Positions 1-9,835 of a DNA stretch of 64,000 nt are shown here, piece by piece. The stretch comes from Liolophura sinensis (taxonomy: Eukaryota > Mollusca > Polyplacophora > Chitonida > Chitonidae). Both the position numbers and the translations under genes were made by a program. Numbering within the stretch: the stretch's first letter is position 1; every line of letters starts with the position of its first letter. The DNA lies in the NCBI RefSeq assembly GCF_032854445.1, contig NC_088300.1:71276984-71340983 (forward strand), read 5' to 3'. The notes beneath the pieces were generated by a model. The model ran no database searches. It was not told where the DNA came from and worked only from the letters and a program-made list of their open reading frames with translations.

Positions 1-185
1 TCTCAAACAAGTGAACTCTATTAGCTTATTTGCAAAATTTATTTCTTCACTGCTCTTTGTTGTGTATTTGTGATATTGTTGCAATTATTCTCCCCTGGAA
101 CCACACCAGTGATGTGAGTGCGCCATTGGCCTGTGGGAATCTGGAATAAAACACTGTTATTCAGTGTGGCATTTTAACTCAAATG
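1..185 (+). repeat. Dispersed repeat, copy 1
   Basis: This segment resembles 760-965 on the same strand. Both have a T-rich stretch with tgttgtatatttgt-like sequence, then a gtgaGTGCGCCATTgg/cagtGGGCCATTag core, then ggaatctgga/ggatctgaa and aaaacactgttatt-like sequence. Its first bases (ctcaaacaagtgaactctatt, 2-22) also recur reversed at about 6695-6715. The copies are diverged and no open frame is shared, so this is an old non-coding repeat of unknown class. Confidence 0.5.
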
Positions 186-759
186 TTGAAACCATCTCTA
201 GACAATGTTTTAGATTGCATGACAAAGAAATTATATCTGTGTTCAATGTTTTTTTTAAATATCTCACCTACTGGTTTTACATAAACCCTGATTACCCGCG
301 GCCAGGAGCAGGACATGGAACACGCTAAACTAAGGCTATCAGCGAAACGCCACTCTGAGTATTATAACATCCCTCGCAACTTCTTATAACTAGTTCTTAC
401 ATTCAAACGCTTTTCTTGGTAACCATTTTCTTCTATAAAATATGACCTCTAAATTGAATTTGTGATTAATTTTTCATTTATATCGTCCTGAAAATTGATT
501 TTCGTCTTGTTATCGCTTAACCTTAATGCATCGCAATTATCATATCTGTATAAGTTGTTTATTATAAAGCCAAAATACTAATATCATGCATGACAACCTA
601 TAAGTGACACAAGGTATAGCCTTGACTCCTGGTACAGAGAGGGATTGACCTCCTCTGCCTGAAGTAGACACAATCTCTGTCCCCAAATGTCGCGAAACAA
701 TCCGATGGCAAGTCTTCCTGATATACTACAGTTACACGTACAGTATAACATGCATAAGG

Positions 760-965
760 TTCTTTGCGTGATTTGTAAAATACATTTCTTGATTAGCTTT
801 GTTGTATATTTGTCATTGTCGCAATCCCATGTTACTGTACATCAGTGGTCTCAGTGGGCCATTAGTCTATGTGGATCTGAAGTAAAACTTCAGCGCGTCA
901 TTGCAGCACCAATTCCAAAAACAGTTATTCACAACACTCTGTATTGCCATGCGGGATTTTAGTTG
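760..965 (+). repeat. Dispersed repeat, copy 2
   Basis: Diverged direct copy of 1-185, about 735 bases downstream. The match covers the T-rich left part, the GGCCATTag core and the aacactctgtattgccatgcgggatttta right part, which parallels cactgttattcagtgtggcatttta in copy 1. A 91-codon open frame crosses it but shows no protein family features. Confidence 0.45.
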
Positions 966-1459
966 AAGATTGACGATGAATTTACAGTACGGCCCTGATG
1001 ACTTCTATTGCTTGTATTTGCACGCAGGAAAATATCACATGGCAACGTGTCACCCATCACCCAGCTTGGGTCCGATCTGCCACTTTGTGTTTAAGGTTAT
1101 TCTGGCCAGTCTGGCTTGTACTCTATACATGTCTGCGCAAGAAATATCAACCTACCATTTGTGCTCAGTCAGAATGTGAAAATCAAGCGACCATATCGGC
1201 GGGATGAATATGTTCAATCAATTAAACCATCACTATACCATGTCAAAAAATAACGACCTTATACTTTTCTCAGGAACACAGGACTTTACAAAATTCAACT
1301 TCTCAATTTTCTCCGTCGTTCGTTTACGCTGGGATTAACATCCCAAATCTGCCCAAAATAGCTTTTCTTACGAATATTTTTTCAGAGCCCAGTGTTATTG
1401 CAAATGTGGCCAAAAGTAGCTATGGAGAAAAACATACGTGTGAAATGTTGCACATGATC

Positions 1460-2090
1460 TAATTAACAATAATCACCAGCTTAAGACAAGATTAGGTGGT
1501 AGACAGGTCTTTTGAGAAAAGGTCAAATGTCAATTTACACCGAATAACCTTTGATTAAAACAGGGGTAATTACAGATTTATGTTATATAAAAGTTACAAT
1601 ACTGAAACAACATGTAAAATGTTGAACAAGGGCTAAATAACAAGAATCACTTTGCACGAAATGTCCTTCGTTCCTATTTTAATTAACAAACCCCCTGCAA
1701 AAGTGAAATTGGTGGAGAATGAAAAGTTTGATCTCTTCATCAGTAATCACCAGCTTAAAACCAGCTTGTCGGATGGAAAGGCCACATAAGGCGAACACTA
1801 TCTGGTAATAAGATATTTATTTCATATAAAACCTACAACAATGAATACCAACTAAAGATAACATTATGTGACATAAAGGTCACTTCAGGCAAGGTCAGAT
1901 TTCAATTTGCACAAAAAACTTTGATTCTACTTTAATTAGCATAGACCCTGCAGAACTAAGAATTGACTAGAGGTGTGAAATGTATAGAGTTTGGTCACTT
2001 TATAAATAACCGTCAACATAAGATCAGCTTTTGTGGTAAAAAGATCAACTGAGGCAATGTCAAAGGTCGGTTTTCTCTGAACGACTTACT
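1460..2090 (+). repeat. Diverged direct repeats of about 260-270 bp
   Basis: Related blocks recur. The phrase aataatcaccagcttaagac near 1468 matches cagtaatcaccagcttaaaa near 1740. The phrase tttaattaacaaaccccctgcaaaa near 1677 matches tttaattagcatagaccctgcagaa near 1932. A further relative (aaataaccgtcaacataagatcagc) is near 2004. Spacings of about 255 and 272 suggest an old tandem duplication with indels. Confidence 0.45.
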
Positions 2091-2989
2091 AATCTAGTAG
2101 ACATAGAACTTACCTACAGCCAGGCTGTCCAATGTAAATACAGAATGTAACACAAATCCAATTCTGATCCGCCACATGTGGATAAGAAAGTTGTCCAAAG
2201 CCCCGACTGGGATTGGAGTTAAAATGTTGATTCATAATGACAATAATACAGAGATTAACCGCACGGGTAAGGGAAAAATGGATTCACTTCTTCAGTGGCA
2301 TTTAAAGGTTGCGTTGATGGGCTGGAGGTGCTGTTAGAGAAACACAATAGATAAAAACATATTCTACGTAGATATGAAAATGTACATATACCCTTGTTAG
2401 GCATAACGACCATACAGCATGGGGAAAGGAGGGGAAGCTGAGTTACTGGTATCAGTAGAATTAAAACAATGAATAAAGCATTAGAGAATCACAAGGATAA
2501 GAAATAAGAAATAAAGCAGCTTGAGCTAGTTGTGTGTCCTGAGAAAGAAGTACCAAATCTTCATAGGCCCCACGATGAGATTGAGGTGATCGCAATCCGC
2601 TCATTTGGTAAGCCCTTGGCTTCCCTTTTTTTATCTGTACAGCTTCAATTAGCTTTCTGGCTATTGTTGCGGTGATGCTGACTTACTTGGGGTTTAGCTT
2701 ATGATCCGTGTTAATGACCTTTAGGTAAATGTTGGGGTGTCTCTTCCATCCACACTGGAGCGTATTTCCGCCAGTGCGTACACTGCAAGTCGGACATATA
2801 CGCAGCAGATGATCTCCATTCATGCTACGGCTGGCATAAGAAATGTTCCAGTTGTCCAGAAGAGTTGCTTTTCACTCACGATGCCAGTTCACATTCTCTA
2901 CAATTCTGACATGATCGGGAACTGTTACACACGAAACAACTGCAGCTCTCACTTGGGCGTTAAGACGTACTCACGAAGCAGTTGCCTAC

Positions 2990-3755
2990 ACTGAGGTTGC
3001 CAAGTCTATCTTGCCTACAATTCTCAATATGGCGGGAAGAATTACCAGAAGTGTTGATAAAGTCGTGACAAGATACACGATGCACACCAGGGCACACATC
3101 AGAATGAGTCTAATCTCCGTGCGCCGACCACTTCCAAAGGCGGCCGATTGGCCCATGACACCAACCCTCTTCCTGCTTGCCAACACATACAGAACAATCC
3201 CAATGTAACAAAGAGTCATGAAAAACAAAGGAAACACCCACGGAATGCCTTTGAGGACGAGATTTAGTATACCCTCTCGGGTTCATCCGCAGATTATTTG
3301 TCAAGATTCAAACCCGAAATTTCCGAAAGAATCGTCAAAATATGTCATTTTAAAAAAGTCAGAAAAGGGAATAGGAAAACAAGGCACATAATTTATTACA
3401 GCCACTGCCCGCTTGTCACTTATCTGGTGGTATTTGCTCTTCAGAACAATAGCAATGTTGATGGCAATAGCACAAGCGCTCAGCACTGACGGCCCCAGAA
3501 GCCAGCTAGTGACGGAGGCTTTCGCTCAGCAGGCCTTTGGGTGGATGACCGGTAAAGTATGTATAGGTGTGAGCAGGAACAAGTATATTTAGCAGCAACA
3601 GGTCGCAAACACTCGGAATTAAAACAAGGAAATTTGGGGCGCTTTCAGTTCTTTGTTGGTGATTACTGAAGCAATTACTAAAAAAAAGTTAACCGGAATC
3701 CCGATCAGTATCACAACGCTACGCAATCCAGCCAAAATATCAACACCGAGTCTCC
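2990..3755 (-). pseudogene. Class A GPCR pseudogene, copy A (melatonin-receptor-like)
   Basis: Reading the minus strand, rhodopsin-class pieces follow in order but in different frames. TM1 (VILIGIPVNFFLVIASVITN) ends in a stop. TM2 (SVCDLLLLNILVPAHTYTYF) continues in another frame to a stop. The TM3 end is LSACAIAIN, without the Arg-Tyr that should follow. Then come an ECL2 remnant (FGNFGFES), TM5 (FMTLCYIGIVLYVLASRKRV) and TM6 (RLILMCALVCIVYLVTTLS). No TM7 is recognised downstream. The copy aligns along its length with copy B about 1.9 kb upstream on the same strand, so the pair arose by tandem duplication. At least two frameshifts and several stops make a functional receptor very unlikely. 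The family assignment is inference from motifs. Confidence 0.75.
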
Positions 3756-3784
3756 TTCATCCGGAGCGTCTGTTGTTGAAACCA

Positions 3785-3831
3785 ACATAGCTGCTTTCAG
3801 AACCGTTGAAAGGTTCTGAAAGCAGCTATGT
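3785..3831. repeat. Perfect 20-bp inverted repeat with 7-nt loop
   Basis: The left arm at 3785-3804 (acatagctgctttcagaacc) is perfectly complementary to the right arm at 3812-3831, with the loop gttgaaa between. It lies just 5' of GPCR copy A. The related spot in copy B (near 5700) has one arm-like phrase (gccttcagaaccgtt) but no inverted partner, so the second arm looks like a local inverted duplication. Confidence 0.8.
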
Positions 3832-4829
3832 CACATTGTTGTGACTGGTGCCTACAACGTACGTCATTTGATTGACCTCTTCCACTTCTCTTTTATCATA
3901 TCTGGCACTAAAGTGTCAGCCTAGATCGTTACCGGTTGTCATGTGCTCATCTCACCAGCTTCCTTTGACTTCCTTTGATCGTTAGGATGATTATGTACCA
4001 TAAATGACATGCCTTCGATATGTGTTCCCCACACGCTTTCAAAACAGACTGGGAAAAGAATTTGTGAGAGCAATTTGCTGGAAATGCCCATGACATTATC
4101 ATTATTCTGACTTTATTTATTGCGGTTTCATTTTATAATTTTGTACTTATCCTCATCATTCCTGATAAATTCATTCTACTGAAATCAGTCTTTGCTACTC
4201 ATAAATATAAAACGACCTTGGTTAGTGCAGAAGATCAAAGCTATTTGAGGATGCTTTGTATGGAAAGTTACAATGTTCAGTAAAAGATAACTACTATGAC
4301 AATTCGATTACTCCCATCACATGTTTATAACCAAAGGCGTGCAGTTCCTTTTTTATGAGATGTAGAGAAAACCATGTATGTCACACTAACGTTAAAACAT
4401 CGAGACACGGGAACAACCTCGTGCGTTATTAAAACTGATGATTTTTGCTTAGTAAGATCAAAGAACGATTATTCGTTCTTTGATTCACTTTCTGATGAGA
4501 ATTTTCAGTAAAAGAGAAAACATGCTCGTTAAAAAGGAAACGGTAGGAAAGCCCTACAGATTGTACTATACAAGTAGTTCAACTTTGGACATGAACCAGC
4601 ATGATGATTCAAAATTCTGAACGTAATCCATATATGAACGACATGGATGATGGCGACAAAGGCTTTGTATTCAGTCAGTTAATTTCATTCATTCCAGTAG
4701 ATAAGCTACACATCAGCAAAATGTGTTTGGCTAAAACTCGATATCTGAAGGCCGAACACTCTCACTTTTTTCACCGTGTTTGCATGGAGGCTTCCAGTCT
4801 GCATTCGCCATAGCATTTGATCGCCACTC
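3832..4829. other. Spacer between the two GPCR copies
   Basis: No coding features are seen. A short perfect hairpin is present at 4457-4484. The rest is unremarkable AT-rich sequence. Confidence 0.5.
4457..4484. repeat. 12-bp perfect hairpin with 4-nt loop
   Basis: atcaaagaacga at 4457-4468 pairs exactly with tcgttctttgat at 4473-4484, with loop ttat. There is no T-run context or gene end to give it a role; it may be chance or a remnant of a small palindromic element. Confidence 0.6.
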
Positions 4830-5660
4830 CCTTGTAGGCGTCCCTGTATTTTTGTTGACGAGCCCACAGACAATAGGATCAGCTACAGAGGACATCCATA
4901 CAAAGGTAAAGCACGCCACAAGAAGACACTCCGGCACAAACACTCCGGTGTGTTGAATGCGTTGACAAAAGGTGCCTGCAAAGTCATGAAAAGATACACG
5001 ATGTATGCCATGGTTAATATCAGAGAGAGTCTGGCCTCGGGGGTTCGAGTTGTTACGATAGCGGTCTTGCCTCCGGAGACGGTGGCTTGTCCAGAGACAC
5101 CTACTCTCTTCCTACTTGCAATAACATACAGAACAATCAGAACGTAACAAAGAGTCATGAAACCAAAGCGAAAATGGATACCACACCAATGAATACCATC
5201 TCCGATCCATACACATCCTCGGTCCCATGATTCGAGCCCGAAATTTCCTAGAGAATTGTCCAAAAATTTGGGGAGTAACATTAGACAAGGCACTAGTAAA
5301 ACACATGTACATATTACAGCCACTGCCATATCACTGGCCAGTTATCTGATGGTACAGAACAACAGCTATGTATCTGTTAATGGCAATAGCACCTGTACTC
5401 AGCACTAATGACCAAGGAGCCAGTTCGTGATGAAGCCATTGGTAGGTAGGCCTTTGGGACTGGCAGGTGCACGGTAAAGTATGTATAGGTGTGAGCAGGA
5501 AGAGGTATACTTAGAAACAGAAAGTCACAAATGCTCTTAAAACGAAGAAATTTAGGGCCCTTCTCAGATTTTGTCAATGATTACTGACGCAATGACTAGA
5601 AGATTTCAAGGAATCCCGATCAGCATTATAACACAACACACGACAGTCCACATAAGATAT
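4830..5660 (-). pseudogene. Class A GPCR pseudogene, copy B (melatonin-receptor-like)
   Basis: On the minus strand all seven membrane segments can be traced across several frames. TM1 is VIMLIGIP, an in-frame TGA, then NLLVIASVI. TM2 is SICDFLFLSIPLPAHTYTYF. The TM3 end is AIAINRYIAVVLYHQIT, with an NRY triplet where DRY/ERY is usual. TM4 is VAVICTCVLLVPCLMLLP and TM5 is GFMTLCYVLIVLYVIASRKR. TM6 is RLSLILTMAYIVYLFMTLQ. TM7 is VWMSSVADPIVCGLVN, continuing in a shifted frame as QKYRDAYKGVAIKC. AINRY and the GL-NQ-(F/Y)R end are typical of melatonin receptors, so that subfamily is the best guess. The stop in TM1 and at least three frame changes show decay. Assembly errors are a less likely explanation, because copy A is broken too. 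Confidence 0.8.
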
Positions 5661-6619
5661 CGAAACTTCAGCTGCTGAACTGAAATTAGTATCGTTGCCT
5701 TCAGAACCGTTACGAACTTTATGGGAAGAGCCTTACGTGTCTGTCTGTTCCCATCCTTAGTCAGGAAATGTGCACTCTTTAACCAGTGTTGTACATGCGC
5801 CTGTCGGCTGTATGCATCTCGCCTCCTTCATCCGCATGCTGCCCCCATATCTTGATATGGATTTCCGTTAGGTTGGTAAAGGGCTGACCAGATCCCATAC
5901 TAACACTGAGCTATAATTCCTATTATTTTGTAATTAATCAACTTGGATATACATGACCCACCCCCACCCAACACCCCCACCCCCACACCACCCTCCACCA
6001 AGACTATCTGTGATTAAAAAAGGTCTTTAACCAACATATTTCCATCAAAGGCAATACGTTCAGAAGGTTCCGAATTCCAAATGTTCCAGTGGGAAAAATC
6101 AGTGAAAATTAAAAGAAATTTAACCCTTTTGTTTAACCATGTGGGTCAAGGCATACATGATATAAGATATAATGACATTCATTTCCTTTTGCAGAACCCA
6201 TTACTAATATATCTTCTTTATATATGTTTTTCACGACAAAAAAACAGTATAATGATGTCACCGGAACATTTGTCCATTGTATTCAATGTGAGACGAAGCA
6301 AAGAAAAAAAACATCAGGATGTAACATACAGTGCAAGTATCTCGTGCTCTATTGGGCGCTACATATCAGCTTTGCTGAGTAAGCCATTAATATTCAGAGA
6401 AGACTTTCACCGGTTGCCATAGTTAATCATGGTTAATATCCAAACCTGGCCGAGGGCAAAGCGGGATCATGTGCAATCAGTGAGAGAGTATAGAAGAAGG
6501 TAATATTGCTGCATGTGGTTGTAAACGTAGTTCAAGGCCGCGTTTGAAATTGGAGCTAAAATTCTACATTAAATGACGTTTTTTTTTTAATTCCAGTTTT
6601 ACCACAGGCCTCACAACAC

Positions 6620-6716
6620 ATGCATGAACGGGTTTTATGGGCAATAATACATGCAATTACTACAATATCACAAGTATACAGATAATGGACAAATAGAGTT
6701 CACTTGTTTGAGTTAC
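6620..6716 (-). repeat. Dispersed repeat, inverted copy 3
   Basis: Read on the minus strand this begins ctcaaacaagtgaactctatt, identical to bases 2-22 of the window. It then keeps acttgtgatattgtagtaattg, similar to atttgtgatattgttgcaatt in copy 1. It is therefore a reversed, truncated member of the same repeat family. Confidence 0.5.
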
Positions 6717-6949
6717 ATTTAGAACTTGAGTTGATGGGCATGAAGTACTGTCAGAAAATTCAGTGGATAACAGCTTCTTTTGTTCTAAATTGATATGTGG
6801 ATGACATTTTTACGTAGACATTAACACTGTTGCATAGACAAATATTGATCATATAAAAATGAACATGGTAATTTATATATGCATAAAGACAAAGAAAGAA
6901 AAGGGAGTAACTGGTGTACACTAAAAAAATAATCCGTTACATTTAACAG

Positions 6950-7131
6950 AAAATCTGTTGTCTCAGTGATGCCAGAATGCATTCTACTATTGCAGCAGAT
7001 TATAACAGACATATTCTGTTAATTCAACATAAAGATTCTATTAGACTAACATAATATATTCTGTTGAATATCACAGATTATTGCGTTATAATAGCAGAAT
7101 ACATCTTAGCATCACTCAGACAACAGACTTT
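6950..7131. mobile_element. Palindromic (MITE-like) element, about 182 bp
   Basis: The left part (aaaatctgttgtctcagtga at 6950-6969) is matched by the reverse complement of the right end (tcactcagacaacagacttt, about 7112-7131). The arms stay complementary, imperfectly, for about 70 bases toward a centre rich in acagaat/attctgt. Such fold-back units are typical of miniature inverted-repeat elements. No transposase is present. Target-site duplications could not be fixed by eye. Confidence 0.5.
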
Positions 7132-8049
7132 AATACATTAATTTTTGGATTGTCTGCAATAAATGCTAAATAAACAATTAAACAATCAACAAGGATAAGA
7201 AAGGAAGCTGCTCGAGGTCTACAGTTTGAGCTTCTGAGTTTGAGGGTCGTATTCTTTACACTGGGTATATTATACTTGTTTGAATAACATTTTATATATG
7301 ACAGGATTTTTACATGCTATTAAAGAGAGGTGGTGAGATTGTTTCCATATAAAATCAGCCTAAGTATATAGGCTGATGCAAAACTGCTTTTGTGGCCAGC
7401 ACCCCAGTTGTATTCCTTGTGGTCAAGATCATGTCATGCATAGGACCATGTATCTGGTGGGCATAAAAACATAAAAAATTGGCCGCACTTTGATGCTGCA
7501 TTGCTCCATTATCCTTTGCTCAAACACTTTTAAAGTTTAGACATTCAAATGATTTTGTTAATATACTGACCAATATTCAAGGCCATAGTTTGAGTAGTCT
7601 GTACACAGGGTTAAAATGAAAACATAGCCACAAAAACGCACGTTCCGGTGACCCACACTGCATCACCTGTCAGGTGTCATGAGTAGAGCGCGCGTTGCAT
7701 CTGTGTGACACGCGTCAATCAAGTGTCGTCTGGAAAAATTGTCTCGCTCATTTTGAAAAGTCCGGAACATGCATTTTTGACTCTATTTTGATTTTGGTCC
7801 CATGAACAGAAATCTTAAAGGATGAAATTGAAATTTGGTCTGTATACTTAGGACATAATGGCTTTTGAGTGCAGAAATTTTTAGAAGCTGACGTTAGAGG
7901 GTTTCAGAAATATTGAGTGTCAAAGTACGGCCCATTTTTTTATGCCCACCCGAGATATACATTAGCCGAAATAATCGACTGTTGACAAATTTCAGTGTGT
8001 ACCTAGCTGTCCTTCCCCCTTGATAAATATTGCTCGATCCCCAATGTTG

Positions 8050-8165
8050 ATATTTATTTAACTGGTTTTTTTACTCCGTACTAAAGAGCATTTCACTTAT
8101 ACGACGGCGGCCAGCATTATATGGTTGGATTATACCGGAAAAAAAAGCCAGGGGGAAACGCATAT
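8050..8165 (-). mobile_element. SINE 3' fragment (reversed)
   Basis: On the plus strand tatttatttaactgg, then gtactaaagagcatttcacttatacgac, then ggcggccagcattatatggt and gggggaaacgc follow in order. This is the reverse of the SINE tail seen complete at 30200-30444. It is truncated and degraded. Confidence 0.6.
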
Positions 8166-9684
8166 ATATATATACATGTCAACATATACTTGCATGAATG
8201 CGTTTCATGTAAGTTCCACCTTGCATGTTTGTATGTGTAAGAAAAAAATTCCTCTTAGCAGGCATGGACATACGTTGTCCAAGCTAAATGAGACAAAAAA
8301 TGACATCATAATGTGTCGAATCAGTATCAACAAACATACCTCTCCTCAACATACACTCAAAAAAAAAGGTAAAAAAAAAATTATTAACTCAGGTATGAAA
8401 TCCTGCAGCCGGATGTCTTTCTATTTTTATCTAGTTTATATATATATATATATATTGATATATTTTTCTATATTTATACATATACTTTAGCCATTCTCAG
8501 GAGCCGCCAACAGGTGTACGTCTAGGCCTACATGTGAGCTTACTAGGTGTTGTTACTTTATGAACTGAAAATACATAAGTAATTGTATTATACAGGTAAT
8601 TCGTCCTGCCCAGTTGAGCTTTGTATATGCAAAGTGAGCTGGCACCAGCCATGGGTGAAAGGTCACTCTGCGCTGAAACATTTGCGCAACCTGCAGGCCT
8701 ATTTACTGAAGAAAAAAAACAACAAGTTCATGTCCAAACATAAAAGTGTGATGTTAGTGGATAGATCTGGTTTATGATTTTGTTATTTTTTTTAATTAAT
8801 GCATTGTTTTAGCCACTAAAACAATACAGCTAGGGCAAGCATGCATAGATTAAGGATACAGTACTAGAGCCTTTCATTAATGAAATTTTGGCATAATTTT
8901 TTAATTCACATTTTGAGTCTACGTTTTCTTGTCTTTTCTCTCATTTAAAGATGACAAATTCGAGTTGTGAATGTACCTTCAATTTGATAGAATGTATAAC
9001 TTAATTGTGAACCAAACGAGTCGTATAATCTTATAGTTATTTCCCGCTTATTTTTAAACAATTTGGCACACATCAGGTAGCTCAGTATTTAAACTTAAAA
9101 CGGTCCAGTTTTAAAAGTGTTAATAATAAACCAATATCTAAGCGTCCAAAACTTCTGAATGTTTTTAAAGATTTAACTTTAGATGATCATTCAGAAAAAT
9201 GTAAGATGAAAGTTAAAAAGTATGTGCGTTGTTTAGTTTAAATAGTAGGTCTACCAGTAGCCTAAACGATTGTACATCGCATCATCCTACACACCATAGC
9301 AATAAAATTTTGAAAATGTTGAAAATTGGCAAACAGCTTTCATTTTGATGAATCAACAATTTTCTCTTTATTTTCGCTTATAGGGGCCTATGTAAGTTTG
9401 ATAAATTTAAAAAAAACTGAAGTTGGCTTAAGAGGGTTCCATTAGGCCTAAAACTAAACGACCAATATCCTGGAGAAAAATATCATTCACCATGCAACAC
9501 AACATGTTTCAAGTTTACATCCATAGTGTTCAATCCACGACAAATTTTTGCTGTACAAACTTCGATCATTTTACCACAGGCTACGAAGTTGCGCATTGTT
9601 TTGGAAATAAATATCCGAAGAAGGGAGGCTACTCCATGCCTTAATGGCCGTACTTCGCCGGAAACTATCGATCTTCGGAGAGTT

Positions 9685-9728
9685 TATAAAAAGCGGACAT
9701 CGATTGGTGGGCTGTCACTTCGGGTTAG
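9685..9728 (+). promoter_or_regulatory. Candidate FANK1 core promoter
   Basis: A TATA-like tataaaaa at 9685-9692 and an inverted CCAAT box (attgg at 9702-9706) lie about 140 bases before the FANK1 start codon, in a stretch richer in CG dinucleotides than its surroundings. This is positional inference only; no initiation site can be seen. Confidence 0.25.
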
Positions 9729-9828
9729 TGTCGGCTGGTATGCGGGAGTGTGTGGCGGGTCGCAGAAACGTCAGAGAACGCAAAAAGCTCTCGCACTCAG
9801 TGATAAAACTAGAATCACAGGTTGACAG

Positions 9829-9835
9829 ATGGAGG
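9829..9835 (+). CDS. FANK1: FANK1 exon 1 (coding part)
   Basis: Seven coding bases, ATG GAG G, followed by the donor gtaagt. The codon is completed by GT of exon 2 to give Met-Glu-Gly. A TGA lies in frame at 9823-9825. The 5' untranslated part is upstream and its end is not visible. Confidence 0.75.

Larger units (their letters stand above)
186..2985. other. Intergenic region without recognised gene
   Basis: No open frame here has recognisable protein features or flanking splice signals. The stretch holds the second dispersed-repeat copy (760-965) and a set of diverged direct repeats at about 1460-2090. The rest is AT-rich sequence in which nothing else is seen. Confidence 0.5.
5661..9684. 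other. Intergenic region without recognised gene
   Basis: Between the GPCR pseudogenes and FANK1 no credible exon is seen. Contents are a C-rich tract (about 5950-6000), a reversed remnant of the dispersed repeat of the window start (about 6620-6716), a palindromic element (6950-7131), a reversed SINE 3' fragment (about 8050-8165) and a (TA)n run near 8438-8458. A 121-codon open frame at 8125-8490 is low-complexity, overlaps the SINE and TA runs, and is not supported. Confidence 0.5.

Noticed and set aside
8125-8490. 121-codon open frame near 8.1-8.5 kb
   Set aside because: It runs through a SINE tail, A runs and a (TA)n tract; low-complexity Lys/Tyr/Ile content is not protein-like.
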